DNA of 64,000 nucleotides from Streptomyces sp. Je 1-332 (GTDB taxonomy: Bacteria > Actinomycetota > Actinomycetes > Streptomycetales > Streptomycetaceae), in contig NZ_CP160402.1 in NCBI RefSeq assembly GCF_040730185.1, forward strand, positions 7,750,001 to 7,814,000. The letters run 5' to 3'. The notes under the pieces are model-generated. The model ran no database searches. It was given only the letters and a program-made list of their open reading frames with translations, and was not told where the DNA came from. The translations under genes and the position numbers were made by a program. Of the stretch, positions 32,234 to 41,375 are shown piece after piece (the first letter of the stretch is position 1; every line of letters begins with the position of its first letter).

Positions 32234-33106
32234 GTGAGATCAGGTGAACGCGCAGGTAGCGCCACACGTCCGCGCGGTCACGAACTGTCCGCCGAGCACA
32301 TGACCGTGTCGTACGACGGCGTCGACGTCGTCCACGACGCCGCCATCCAGCTCAGGCCCGGCGAAGTGACCGCTCTCGTCGGCCCGAACGGGAGCGGCAA
32401 GTCGACACTGCTGCGCACCGTCGCCCGCTTGCAGGGGGCCCGGCTCGGCACCCTGACCCTCGACTCCGGTACGGCCGACGCCGCCGACGCCTTCGACCTC
32501 ACGTCCCGCCAGTTCGCCCGGCGCGTCGCGCTCCTGACCCAAGGACGCCCCACGCCCGGCGGTCTGACCGTCCGTGACGTCGTGGAGTTCGGCCGCTATC
32601 CCTACCGGGGGCGCTGGGGTCAGGCCGATCCCGGGGGCGCCGCCGTGGTGGAACGTGCGCTCGCCATGACCGGCGTCGACGGCCTCGCCGACCGCGCCGT
32701 CGACCAACTCTCCGGCGGACAGCTGCAGCGGGTGTGGCTCGCCGGCTGCCTCGCCCAGGAGACCGGCGTGCTCCTCCTCGACGAGCCGACCACCTACCTC
32801 GACCTGCGCTACCAGATCGAACTCCTCGACCTGATGCGCGACCTCGCGGACGACGGCGGCATCGCCGTCGGCGTCGTCCTGCACGACCTCGACCAGGCAG
32901 CCGCCGTCGCCGACCGGATCGCCCTCCTGGACGCCGGGCGCATCGTCGCCGACGGCGCCCCCGAGGACGTACTGCGGCCCGAGCGCCTCTCCGAGACGTA
33001 CGGCATCCGCATCGAGGTCGACACAGACCCCCTCACCGGCCGGCTGCGCACCCGCGCGATAGGCCGCCACCACAGCAGAAGTGAAAGGCTCCACACCTCC
33101 TCATGA
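32234..33106 (+). CDS. iron-siderophore ABC transporter ATP-binding protein, 290 aa
   Basis: GTG 32234 has no ribosome site because the iron box lies immediately upstream, so leaderless translation is likely. Walker A is LVGPNGSGKST (near residue 50), signature LSGGQLQRVWLAGCL, Walker B VLLLDEPTTYLDL and a switch His in VVLHDLDQA; FGRYPYRG is typical of FecE/FhuC-type ATPases. It energises ferric-siderophore import with the two following genes. The last four bases overlap the binding-protein start. Confidence 0.95.
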   Translation: MRSGERAGSATRPRGHELSAEHMTVSYDGVDVVHDAAIQLRPGEVTALVGPNGSGKSTLLRTVARLQGARLGTLTLDSGTADAADAFDLTSRQFARRVALLTQGRPTPGGLTVRDVVEFGRYPYRGRWGQADPGGAAVVERALAMTGVDGLADRAVDQLSGGQLQRVWLAGCLAQETGVLLLDEPTTYLDLRYQIELLDLMRDLADDGGIAVGVVLHDLDQAAAVADRIALLDAGRIVADGAPEDVLRPERLSETYGIRIEVDTDPLTGRLRTRAIGRHHSRSERLHTSS

Positions 33107-34083
33107 GACGCTCCCTGATCGCCGCGACGGCCGCCACCGCCGCGGCCCTCATCCTGTCCGGTTGTGGCACCTCCGAGCCCGCCAAGGCCAGTTCGGACAA
33201 GAAGTCCGAGCCGATCACCCTCACCGACGCCCATGGCAAGACGGTGAAGCTCGACGGCCCGGCCAAGAAGGTCGTCGGAACCGAGTGGAACGTCGTCGAG
33301 TCCATGGTCACGCTCGGCGTCGACCCCGTCGGTGTCGCCGACGTCAAGGGCTACAAGGCGTGGGACTCGGCGGTTCCGCTGAAGAACGACCCCAAGGACA
33401 TCGGCACGCGCGGTGAGCCGAGCATGGACACCCTCGCCGGTCTCACCCCGGACCTCATCGTCACCACGACCGACATGTCGGCCTCCGCGGTGAAGCAGAT
33501 GAAGAAGGTCGCCCCCGTACTCCAGGTCAAGGCCGCCGACGGCGCCGACCAGGTCGGGCAGATGATGGACACCCTCGACGTCATCGCCAAGGCCACGGGC
33601 ACGACCGCCGAGGCCAAGAAGGCCAAGGAGTCGTACGAGGCGAAGGTCGCCGAAGGCAGGAAGGCGCTGAAGGAGGCCGAACTCGACGGCTCGAAGATCG
33701 CCATGGCCGACGGCTACGCCGCCTCCAACCAGGTCTCCCTGCGCGGCTACACCAGCAACTCCCTGCTCGGCGCCGTCAACGAGGACCTCGGCCTCAAGAA
33801 CGCGTGGAAGCTCAAGGGCGACAAGGACTACGGGCTCGCCACCACCGACGTCGAGGGCCTCACCGCGCTCGACGACGACGCGAAGCTCGTCTACATCGGC
33901 AACAAGGGCGACGACAGCTCCGACGTGTTCACCGACGAACTCGCGGACAACTCCGTCTGGAAGTCCCTGCCGCTCGTCAAGGACGACGAGGTGCACCGTC
34001 TGCCCGACGGCATCTGGATGTTCGGCGGCCCCGAGGCGATGGAGGCGTACATCGACGCCCTCGTCGACAGCCTGAAGAAGTAG
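33103..34083 (+). CDS. ferric-siderophore-binding lipoprotein, 326 aa
   Basis: ATG 33103 overlaps the ATPase stop (ATGA). Signal peptide with lipobox LSGC near residue 21, then a FecB/FepB-type fold: GPAKKVVGTEWNVVESMVTLGVDPVGVADVKGY, TRGEPSMDTLAGLTPDLIVTTT, and C-terminal DGIWMFGGPEAMEAYIDALVDSL. Gene order ATPase, lipoprotein, double permease is that of the S. coelicolor cdtCBA hydroxamate-siderophore importer, which may be the orthologue; a xenosiderophore system cannot be excluded. Confidence 0.93.
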   Translation: MRRSLIAATAATAAALILSGCGTSEPAKASSDKKSEPITLTDAHGKTVKLDGPAKKVVGTEWNVVESMVTLGVDPVGVADVKGYKAWDSAVPLKNDPKDIGTRGEPSMDTLAGLTPDLIVTTTDMSASAVKQMKKVAPVLQVKAADGADQVGQMMDTLDVIAKATGTTAEAKKAKESYEAKVAEGRKALKEAELDGSKIAMADGYAASNQVSLRGYTSNSLLGAVNEDLGLKNAWKLKGDKDYGLATTDVEGLTALDDDAKLVYIGNKGDDSSDVFTDELADNSVWKSLPLVKDDEVHRLPDGIWMFGGPEAMEAYIDALVDSLKK

Positions 34084-34089
34084 GAGACC

Positions 34090-36156
34090 GTGGCCGTCAC
34101 CGCAACGCCCTCAGCCACGCCCGAACGCGCGGCCGCATCCCCATCGGGCGCGGTCGCGGTGACGGCCGGTCTGGTTCTCCTGGTCGCCGTACTCGCCGTC
34201 GTCGACATCACGCAAGGCACCGCATCCGTAGGGCCCGGCCAGGTGTGGAAGGCCCTCACCGGGCAGGCCGAGCAAGGCGAATCCTCCGTCGTCATCGCCT
34301 CGCGCATGCCGCGCATGGTCGCCGGGATACTCATCGGCGTCGCGCTCGGCGCGGCAGGCGCCACCCTGCAGGCCGTCACCCGCAACGTGCTCGCCGCGCC
34401 GGACACCCTCGCCGTCAACACCGGTGCCTACCTCGCGGTGACGATCCTGGTCGCCAGCGGTGCCACGGCCCCGCTGCTCGCGTCATCGGGAGTGGCGTTC
34501 GTCGGCGGCCTCGCGGCGGCCGCCGTCGTTCTCGCGGTGTCGGGACGAGGCGCCGGAACGGTGCGCCTCGTCCTGGCCGGCAGCGCGCTCGCCCTCGGAC
34601 TCAACGCCGTCACCGAGGCGCTGCTCCTGCTCTTCCCCGAACGGACCGAAGGCCTCTACCAGTGGGGCCAGGGAAGCATCAGCCAGAACGGCTTCGACGG
34701 CGTGGTCCAGATGGCGCCCGTCATCGGGGCCGCACTCGCCGGCCTCCTGCTGATCGCCCGTCGCATCGACGCCCTGGCCCTCGGTGACGACGCCGCGCAC
34801 GGGCTCGGCGTCCCGGTCCGCGGGACGCGCGTCACGTCCGTCGTCCTCGCGTCGATGCTCGCCGCCGCGACGGTGACGCTCGCGGGGCCGATCGCCTTCG
34901 TGGGGCTGTGCGCCCCCGCCCTCGTGCGGCCACTCGCCGGTCGTTTCCGCGCCCTCGTACGCCACCGGGCCCGCATCCCCGTCGCGGGTCTCGTGGGCGC
35001 CGCCCTCGTACTGGGATCCGACGTGCTGCTGCGCGCCGTGACGTCCTCCCAGACCGCGGTCGCCGTGCCCACGGGCGTCATCACGAGCGTCGTCGGCGCC
35101 GTGTTCCTCGTCGTCATGGCGATGCGCACCCGCGACGGCGCCGGCGCCACCGCGCCGGAGCGGCTGCGCATCCCGGGCCGGACGGCCTACGTCATCACCC
35201 TGGTGCTCCTGGTGGGCGTGCTGGTCGGCGTCACGATCGCCGCGGTGCTCGTCGGCGACAGCACGTTCCTGCTCGGCGACGTGGCCAACTGGGTGCGGGG
35301 TCAGTCGGGCCAGGCCATCACCTTCGTCCTCGACACCCGGGTGCCACGGGTGCTCGCCGCGCTCTGCGCGGGTGCCGCGCTCGCGCTGTCCGGCACGCTC
35401 GTACAGTCCGTCACCCGCAACCCGCTGGCCGAACCCGGCGTCCTCGGGGTCTCCGGCGGAGCGGCGCTCGGCGCCATCCTCCTCGTCACCTCGGTTCCGG
35501 GCGCCGGATCGTGGAGCATCGCGGGAGCGGCGTTCGCCGGCGCCGCGGTCAGCTCCCTGGTCGTCTTCGGGCTCGCGGCGAAGGGCGGGTTCCAGAACAG
35601 CAGGCTCGTCCTCGTCGGCATGGGTGTGTCATCGGGATCCCTGGCGCTGATCAGCCTCGTCATCGTGCTCACCGACCGGTTCAGCGCGACCAAGGCGCTG
35701 ATCTGGCTCTCGGGCTCCACCTACGGACGGAGCGGCACCGACATCCTGCCGGTCGCTGCCGTGCTCGTGGCCGCGACGGTCGTGGCGGTCTCCCGCCGCA
35801 AGGAACTCGACCTCGTGTCGCTCGACGAGGACACGCCTCGGCTCCTCGGGCTCGATCTGGCTCGCGGACGCCTCGGCTTTCTCGTCGTGAGCGTGCTGCT
35901 CAGCGCCACCGCGGTGGCAGCGGCCGGCACGATCGGCTTCGTGGGACTCGTGGCGCCGCACGCGGCACGCGCGCTGGTGGGCCGACGCCACGTCCGGGTC
36001 GTCCCGGTGGCGATGCTGCTCGGCGCGTCCCTCGTCTGCCTCGCCGACCTGCTGGGCCGTACCGTCATCGCCCCGGCGCAACTGGGCGCGGGACTCATGA
36101 CGGCGGTCGTCGGGACGCCGTACTTCGTGTACTTGCTGGTACGCAGCCGGCGTTAG
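34090..36156 (+). CDS. double-length fused FecCD-type siderophore permease, 688 aa
   Basis: GTG 34090, six bases after the lipoprotein stop. Two complete FecCD permease modules lie in one chain: residues about 1-345 (SRMPRMVAGILIGVALGAAGATLQAVTRNVLAAP, GPIAFVGLCAPALVRPLAG) and about 355-688 (TRVPRVLAALCAGAALALSGTLVQSVTRNPLAEPG, GTIGFVGLVAPHAARALVG). Each has the coupling motif GLCAP/GLVAPH. About 20 membrane segments are predicted. FhuB is the classical example of such a fusion. Ends in a strong hairpin. Confidence 0.95.
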   Translation: MAVTATPSATPERAAASPSGAVAVTAGLVLLVAVLAVVDITQGTASVGPGQVWKALTGQAEQGESSVVIASRMPRMVAGILIGVALGAAGATLQAVTRNVLAAPDTLAVNTGAYLAVTILVASGATAPLLASSGVAFVGGLAAAAVVLAVSGRGAGTVRLVLAGSALALGLNAVTEALLLLFPERTEGLYQWGQGSISQNGFDGVVQMAPVIGAALAGLLLIARRIDALALGDDAAHGLGVPVRGTRVTSVVLASMLAAATVTLAGPIAFVGLCAPALVRPLAGRFRALVRHRARIPVAGLVGAALVLGSDVLLRAVTSSQTAVAVPTGVITSVVGAVFLVVMAMRTRDGAGATAPERLRIPGRTAYVITLVLLVGVLVGVTIAAVLVGDSTFLLGDVANWVRGQSGQAITFVLDTRVPRVLAALCAGAALALSGTLVQSVTRNPLAEPGVLGVSGGAALGAILLVTSVPGAGSWSIAGAAFAGAAVSSLVVFGLAAKGGFQNSRLVLVGMGVSSGSLALISLVIVLTDRFSATKALIWLSGSTYGRSGTDILPVAAVLVAATVVAVSRRKELDLVSLDEDTPRLLGLDLARGRLGFLVVSVLLSATAVAAAGTIGFVGLVAPHAARALVGRRHVRVVPVAMLLGASLVCLADLLGRTVIAPAQLGAGLMTAVVGTPYFVYLLVRSRR

Positions 36157-36175
36157 CCGCGGGGCGAACGACAGC

Positions 36176-36208
36176 GGCCCCGCCGCGACGGGGGGACGCG
36201 GCGGGGCC
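36176..36208 (+). terminator. terminator hairpin after the siderophore importer
   Basis: GGCCCCGCCGCG (36176-36187) pairs with CGCGGCGGGGCC (36197-36208) around a 9-base loop, 20 bases after the permease stop. Probably serves the importer operon. Confidence 0.8.
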
Positions 36209-36371
36209 AGTTAGGCGAGTGCCCCGCCCATCGAGCCTCACGCCCGCCGCGGCGGATTGTTTTTCGGCGATTTTGCCGGGCGGCAAGGCGCGAGGAGCAC
36301 CGCGCCGCCCGCCACCGGGGCGGGTGGCGGGTGGCGCGGCGGGTGTTGCGGGTGATGCGGGGCCGACGGGG

Positions 36372-37913
36372 TCAGCGGCGCATCGGTATCTCCGCGGGTT
36401 CCCCCGACTCGGAGTCGGGGAACGTCTTCATCCGCACCGCTTCCGTACCGCTGTCGTTGTGCCGCAGCGCCCAGTTCTCCAGCGTCGTACGGCAGGCGTG
36501 GTCCAGGTGCCGTACGGCGGTCAGGTCGAGCTCGATGGGCCGGTCCTTGGGGAGGGCCTCCAGCGTCTCGAGAATGCGGGGCAGCCGCAGGAACGTCGCG
36601 TTGCCGGTGAGGGTGACGACCATCCGGCCGCCGGTCAACTCCCGTACGTCCAGGTGGATGTGCGAGGTGTCCCAGGCGGACTTGACCACCGCGAGCACCA
36701 GGCCGAGCACCACGCCCTCGAACATGTTGGTCACCACGATGGCGATCGCGGTGGTGGCGAGCACCAGCGCCTCGCCCCGGTGCTCGCGGGCGAGCGGGAC
36801 GATCGCCTTGACGGGGATCAGCTTGCAGCCCGCGTGGACCAGGACGCCGGCGAGCGCCGCCAGCGGGATGATGCCGAGCGCGGCCGGGAACAGCACGGCG
36901 AACAGCAGCAGCCACGCGCCGTGCAGGACCCGGGAGAGCGGAGTTCGTGCGCCGGCCTCCACGTTGGCCGAGCTGCGGACGATGACCGCCGTCATCGGCA
37001 GCGCGCCGAGGACGCCGCACGTCGCGTTGCCGATGCCCTGGGCGACCAGCTCCTTGTCGTACTGCGTGCGCGGACCGTCGTGCATGCGGTCCACCGCGGC
37101 GGCGCTGAACAGCGATTCGGCCGACGCGATGAGGGTGAAGGCGAGGACCGTGCCGAGCACGGCGACGCTGCCAAGGGCCGCGAGGTCGCCGAACCCCGGC
37201 GGCTGAATGGCGTCGACCAGGCCGCGCACGGTCACGTTGGCCACGTCGAGCCGCAGCCCCGCGGCCACCGCGGTGGCCAGCGCGACGGCGGCGAGCGGTG
37301 CGGGCACCACGCGCACGGCCGCGGGCAGCTTCGGCCACAGCACGAGCACGGCGATGGTGCCAAGGCCCAGGAGCGCGGCCGTCAGTGAGGCGGTGTCAGC
37401 CAGCACGTCGGCGAGGAGTCCGGGCAGCCCGGCTATCTTGTCGAGCCCGGAGCGCGGCTGTTCGGCCCCGGCCATGGTGTAGAGCTGGCCGAGGATCAGT
37501 ACGAGTCCGATGCCGGCCAGCATGCCCTGCACGACGGACACGGAGATGGCGCGGAACCAACGGCCGCAGCGCAGCAGGCCGAGGACGATCTGCAGGGCGC
37601 CGGTGAGCAGCACGATGGCGCCGAGCATGCCGAGGCCGAACTCCTGTACCGCCTCGAAGACGAGGACGGTCAGACCGGCGGCGGGCCCGCTCACCTGCAG
37701 GGCGCTGCCCGGCAGGAAGCCGACGACCAGGCCGCCGACGATGCCGGTGACCAGGCCCAGTTCGGCGGGCACACCGGAGGCGACGGCCACGCCGACGCAC
37801 AGCGGCAGGGCGACGAGGAAGACGACGAGCGAGGCGAGGAAGTCCTTGCGCGGGACGCCCGGTTCACGCAGCGGGCGGAAGGGGGAGCGGAGAGTGGAGA
37901 GGAAGGAGGACAT
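36372..37913 (-). CDS. SulP family anion transporter with STAS domain, probable bicarbonate importer, 513 aa
   Basis: ATG 37913. The SulP membrane domain begins DFLASLVVFLVALPLCVGVAVASGVPAELGLVTGIVGG and includes QVSGPAAGLTVLV, ESLFSAAAVDRMH and NATCGVLGALPMTAVIVRSSANVEAGARTPLS. A C-terminal STAS domain (about 430-495, LTGNATFLRLPRILETLEAL, LDLTAVRHLDHACRTTL) follows. It lies 54 bases downstream of a carbonic anhydrase, in the same direction. SulP proteins paired or fused with carbonic anhydrase generally carry bicarbonate, so that is favoured over sulfate. Confidence 0.9.
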   Translation of the reverse strand: MSSFLSTLRSPFRPLREPGVPRKDFLASLVVFLVALPLCVGVAVASGVPAELGLVTGIVGGLVVGFLPGSALQVSGPAAGLTVLVFEAVQEFGLGMLGAIVLLTGALQIVLGLLRCGRWFRAISVSVVQGMLAGIGLVLILGQLYTMAGAEQPRSGLDKIAGLPGLLADVLADTASLTAALLGLGTIAVLVLWPKLPAAVRVVPAPLAAVALATAVAAGLRLDVANVTVRGLVDAIQPPGFGDLAALGSVAVLGTVLAFTLIASAESLFSAAAVDRMHDGPRTQYDKELVAQGIGNATCGVLGALPMTAVIVRSSANVEAGARTPLSRVLHGAWLLLFAVLFPAALGIIPLAALAGVLVHAGCKLIPVKAIVPLAREHRGEALVLATTAIAIVVTNMFEGVVLGLVLAVVKSAWDTSHIHLDVRELTGGRMVVTLTGNATFLRLPRILETLEALPKDRPIELDLTAVRHLDHACRTTLENWALRHNDSGTEAVRMKTFPDSESGEPAEIPMRR

Positions 37914-37967
37914 GAGGGTGGGGGGTCCTGTCGTGAGAGCGGGCCGGGCGGTGGGGCGTGGCGGCTC

Positions 37968-38618
37968 TCACAGCGGACCGAACGCCGGCCGGCCGCCCTG
38001 CGAGGGGCGGTGGGCGGTGACGGTGCCTGTGTGCACTTCGTAGTACCAGGCGTGCAGGGTCAGTGAGCCTTCGCCGATCCGCTCGCTCACACAGGGGTAG
38101 GCGCGCAGCCTCTCCACCTGGGCGAGCACGTGGGTCTGCACGGCTTCGGCCACGTCCGTGGAGGCGGGGGAGAGGGAGCGCAGGGCGGCGTCCGACGCGA
38201 CGGAGTGGTCCAGCCAGTCGCGCACGGCCGGCACGCCCGACAGGTCTTCGCCGCGCACCAGGGCGCCCACCGCGCCGCAGTGCGAGTGTCCGCAGACGAC
38301 GATGTCGCGGACTCCGAGCACGCACACCGCGTACTCGATGGTGGCCGCCTCGCTCACGGGGTGACTGCCCTGGCCGAGGCCGTCGCGGGAGTCACGGGAG
38401 GGGTAGGGCGGTACGACGTTGCCCGCTGTACGGAGTTCGAAGAGTTCGCCGGGGCGTGCTCCGGTGATCAGGGTCGGTACGACGCGTGAGTCGGAGCACG
38501 TGACGAACAGGGCTTCGGGCGACTGCCCGGCCTCGAGGGCCTGGAAGGCCGCGGCGTTTTCAGGGGCCGCGACGTGTGTCGCGGCGAAGGAACGGGCGTT
38601 GTCGATCAGGGACTTCAT
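37968..38618 (-). CDS. beta-class carbonic anhydrase, 216 aa
   Basis: ATG 38618. Zinc ligands and dyad are in place: CSDSR (C41, D43, R45) and HSHCGAV (H111, C114), with TAGNVVPPYPS and EYAVCVLGVRDIVVCGHSHCG between. Interconverts CO2 and bicarbonate in the cytosol. Coding upstream of SulP in an apparent operon, it would trap or use bicarbonate brought in by the transporter. Length is typical. Confidence 0.95.
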   Translation of the reverse strand: MKSLIDNARSFAATHVAAPENAAAFQALEAGQSPEALFVTCSDSRVVPTLITGARPGELFELRTAGNVVPPYPSRDSRDGLGQGSHPVSEAATIEYAVCVLGVRDIVVCGHSHCGAVGALVRGEDLSGVPAVRDWLDHSVASDAALRSLSPASTDVAEAVQTHVLAQVERLRAYPCVSERIGEGSLTLHAWYYEVHTGTVTAHRPSQGGRPAFGPL

Positions 38619-38936
38619 GATGGCCTGCCTCCTGCGTCACTCCGGCGGAGCCGGGACGCGGTGTGGTCGGGTCGATGGTGACAGTGAGGCGGCGCGGGCC
38701 GCTGCATGACAGCGGGCACCACGTCGCCCCGGAAACAGCCTCTACGGCAGCTGTGTCTCTCACTTTGCCATCGCATTAACGTCGGATGACAGAGCAAAAA
38801 CCTGCCAAAGATTGAGTAATAAACGCCCCTGAACTGCGAGTCGATCGAACGCTCAGCCGAAGGTCGAGACTCCACGTGGAGATCATGTGCAGCCCGTGAG
38901 ATGGTTCCGCTCGCAGACGCGTGTCACTGTGATGTC
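38619..38936. other. divergent intergenic region with an AT-rich patch
   Basis: A 318-base gap between the carbonic anhydrase (leftward) and a GNAT gene (rightward). The stretch 38760-38830 is markedly AT-richer than its flanks and should hold the carbonic anhydrase promoter; reverse-strand TTGGCA occurs there but a matching -10 is not convincing. No coding frame seen. Confidence 0.4.
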
Positions 38937-39509
38937 ATGCCCATCGACGTGCGACCGGCCTCGGTCTTCGAGGATGTCCGGGCCGTCATCGGCCCCAAGT
39001 CGGCCGGTGCCAATGTCTGCTGGTGCCTGAGCTATCGGATCCCGTCCAAGCTCAACAACGAGCTGCGCGGGCCGGACCGGGGTGAGTACGTCGCCGGGTT
39101 GTGCCGTGCCGAGCCGCCTCCGGGGGTGCTCGCCTATGACGGGGACGAGTCGGTGGGGTGGGCCGCGGTCGCGCCGCGTGCGGACACGTCCTTCGCGCGG
39201 AACCGGAAGATTCCGCACGTCGACGATCTGCCGGTCTGGTCCCTGTGGTGCGTCCGGGTACGCCCGGGCCACCGTAAGCAGGGGATCTCACACGCCCTCA
39301 TCGCCGGCGCGGTCGAGTTCGCCCGCGCCCACGGAGCGCCGGTGGTCGAGGCGTACCCGCTCGACAACGGCGACGCCAAGGTCGACCTGACGATGGCGTA
39401 CGCGGGGATCCGCAAGAACTTCGAGCGTGCCGGATTCACCCACGCCGCCGACACCACCTCCGTGCTGGCCGGCCACCCCCGGATCCTGATGCGGCTCGAC
39501 CTGCGATGA
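38937..39509 (+). CDS. GNAT family N-acetyltransferase, 190 aa
   Basis: ATG 38937 (MPIDVRPASVFEDVRAVIGPK) is preferred to upstream in-frame starts. The acetyl-CoA site is LWCVRVRPGHRKQGISHALIAGAVEFARAHGA (about residues 100-130); NVCWCLSYRIPSKLNNELRG near residue 25 is a hallmark of a Streptomyces GNAT subgroup. Acceptor unknown. It converges on the DUF5709 gene. Confidence 0.9.
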   Translation: MPIDVRPASVFEDVRAVIGPKSAGANVCWCLSYRIPSKLNNELRGPDRGEYVAGLCRAEPPPGVLAYDGDESVGWAAVAPRADTSFARNRKIPHVDDLPVWSLWCVRVRPGHRKQGISHALIAGAVEFARAHGAPVVEAYPLDNGDAKVDLTMAYAGIRKNFERAGFTHAADTTSVLAGHPRILMRLDLR

Positions 39510-39539
39510 GCTACCGCTGACCCGCCTCGGACGGCGAGG

Positions 39540-40037
39540 TCAGTTCGCGGCGTCCGGGTCGATGACGTGCACCGCCGCCTCCTCGGCGGACGCCGCCCCG
39601 CCGTCGATGCCCATGTCCTCGCCGACCATGTCCTGCGCGGCGTCGGTCTCCGGATCCCCGCTCGCCCCCTCGTCCGGGGCGAAGAGGCGCCCTGCGCGGG
39701 CGTCACCCACCTCCGCCTCGTCGATCGGCTCGCCGTCGGTGTCCGTCGTGTCCCCGATGCCGTCGTCGTCCTCGGCGGGATCAGGAACGTCGAGCGCGGG
39801 GTCGGGCCGCTCCTCGGACAGGCGTTCGTCCAGGCTCTCGCCCTCCTGCTGCTCCTGAGCGGTGGTGCCGGTGTGGCCCACCCCGAGGGGCCGCTCCGGG
39901 GGCGACCAGCCCTCGTCGTACGGATCCGCCCCGCGGTCGTTGAGCGTGTCCTCCGGATCGAGGATGCCCTCGTCCTCGCGGACCTCCTCCGCGGCGGGCT
40001 GGTAGACCTCGTCGCCCATGACCTCGTCGTCTCCCAC
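39540..40037 (-). CDS. DUF5709 domain protein, 165 aa
   Basis: ATG 40037. A very acidic protein with the DUF5709 signature: ILDPEDTLNDRGADPYDEGWSPPERPLGVGHTGTTAQEQQEGESLDERLSEERPD broken over residues about 25-80, followed by AGRLFAPDEG and an acidic tail. No catalytic motif is known for this actinobacterial family. A SigB-like promoter 47 bases upstream suggests it is a stress-induced protein. Confidence 0.9.
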   Translation of the reverse strand: MGDDEVMGDEVYQPAAEEVREDEGILDPEDTLNDRGADPYDEGWSPPERPLGVGHTGTTAQEQQEGESLDERLSEERPDPALDVPDPAEDDDGIGDTTDTDGEPIDEAEVGDARAGRLFAPDEGASGDPETDAAQDMVGEDMGIDGGAASAEEAAVHVIDPDAAN

Positions 40038-40083
40038 GGTGCTCGTCCTCCTTCATGCGCGACTGATGCTGGTGTCCTGTCGT

Positions 40084-40108
40084 GTATCCACCCTGATCCA
40101 GAACACAC
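40084..40108 (-). promoter_or_regulatory. SigB-like promoter of the DUF5709 gene
   Basis: Reverse strand GTGT (40105-40108), a 15-base spacer (GTTCTGGATCAGGGT) and GGATAC (40084-40089), matching the Streptomyces SigB pattern GNNT-N14-16-GGGTAY except for one -10 base. Predicted start leaves about a 40-base leader. Nearly the same element precedes the molybdenum hydroxylase operon. Confidence 0.6.
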
Positions 40109-40130
40109 GTTCCGGCACGCGGGGGAGGGG

Positions 40131-41375
40131 TCACCGGGTTCCCGGCGGACGCCACTCCAGGAGCAACAGCGTCGCGTCGTCGCGCAGTTGGTTGTCCTGC
40201 CGGTCGAGGATGGAGTGGATGAGCTGACGCAGGGCCTCGGGCGCCGGTTCGCCCGCCGCGGTCGCGCGGATGATGCTGTCCGTGAACCGCTCAAGGCCGA
40301 ACTCGGCGCCACCCCCGGTCCGCAGCTCGGTGACGCCGTCCGTGTACATCAGCACCCGGTCACCGGGCTCGAGCGCCTCCTCATGGACCTCCCACGCCAC
40401 ACCGGCCAGCTCGGCGGGCGTCCCCATGGGCGGCTGGGCGGGCCGCTCAAGCGCACGGTCGAGCACGCGGTGGTCCCGGATCAGGAGGGGCGGCGGATGA
40501 CCGCAGTTGCACCAGCGCAGCACGCCTTCGGCCAGGTCGAGCTGGGCGAGGATCCCGGTGCAGAACTGCTCGGGCAGCCACCCGGCCAGCGCGTGCTGGA
40601 TGGTCTCGACGAGCTCGGGCAGATCGGCCTCGGCGCGGCGGGCGTTACGGCAGCCGGCCATGGCCACGGCGGTCGTGAGCCCCGACGCGAGGTTGTGCCC
40701 CATCGCGTCGAAGATCGCCACATGCAGGGTCGACGGGGTCAAGGAGTGATCGAACGCGTCGCCACCGATCTCGTACGCCGGTTCGAGGACGGCGGTGGAG
40801 ATCACACGGGAGTTGCCGATGGTCCTGGGCGGCAGGAAGGCCCGGAGCATCTCGGCGGGAAGCTGCATGGCCTCGGACCGGGTCCGGCGCGCGAAGCTGT
40901 CGCTCGACGCACGCTTCGAGGTGATCGTCATGGCGAGGACGGAGGCCAGCATGCGGCAGCGGCGCAGCAGCGCGACGTCGATGACCGACGCCGTGGCCCC
41001 GATCACGCCGAGGCGCTCGGCGCCGTCGATCAGCGGCAGCCAGGCGACGATCCTGCCCTGCGGCAGCTCCTCGACCCGCAGCGCGTGCGCCCGATAGGCC
41101 GAACCGGCGACGGAGTCGTCCACATCGAGGGACGGCGTCTCCTCGGCCAGTGAGATCAGACGCCGCTGCTGGAGGTCCACGAGATACACGTCCACCCCGT
41201 CGAGCCCCACGGCGTCGGCGAAGCGCTGCGCCAGCGCGGGCAGCTCCATGGGAGCCGCCGCGTGCGCCGCGGTGAGCAGCTGCTCGAACAGCTGCTCCCC
41301 GGGGCCGGGCTGCCGGGGGCCTTGCTTCCCGGGGGCCTGGGCCCCGGGATCGGGCTCCCTGGGATGGCTCGACAT
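40131..41375 (-). CDS. SpoIIE/PP2C-type serine phosphatase with N-terminal GAF-like sensor, 414 aa
   Basis: ATG 41375. Residues about 30-165 form a GAF-like domain (ELPALAQRFADAVGLDGVDVYLVDLQQRRLISL). The phosphatase domain follows (about 185-405): LEPAYEIGGDAFDHSL, VAIFDAMGHNLASGLTTAVAMA, CNCGHPPPLLIRD, VLMYTDGVTELR and QLRDDATLLLLEW. Metal-binding Asp residues are present in GGDAF, DAMGH and DDAT. Such enzymes dephosphorylate anti-sigma-factor antagonists, releasing stress sigma factors. It is next to a SigB-like-controlled gene, which fits but does not prove a SigB link. Confidence 0.92.
   Translation of the reverse strand: MSSHPREPDPGAQAPGKQGPRQPGPGEQLFEQLLTAAHAAAPMELPALAQRFADAVGLDGVDVYLVDLQQRRLISLAEETPSLDVDDSVAGSAYRAHALRVEELPQGRIVAWLPLIDGAERLGVIGATASVIDVALLRRCRMLASVLAMTITSKRASSDSFARRTRSEAMQLPAEMLRAFLPPRTIGNSRVISTAVLEPAYEIGGDAFDHSLTPSTLHVAIFDAMGHNLASGLTTAVAMAGCRNARRAEADLPELVETIQHALAGWLPEQFCTGILAQLDLAEGVLRWCNCGHPPPLLIRDHRVLDRALERPAQPPMGTPAELAGVAWEVHEEALEPGDRVLMYTDGVTELRTGGGAEFGLERFTDSIIRATAAGEPAPEALRQLIHSILDRQDNQLRDDATLLLLEWRPPGTR

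Noticed and set aside
39517..39543. Possible terminator between convergent GNAT and DUF5709 genes
   Set aside because: CTGA/TCAG and CCTCG/CGAGG arms are short and interrupted by a four-base bulge; too weak to call.
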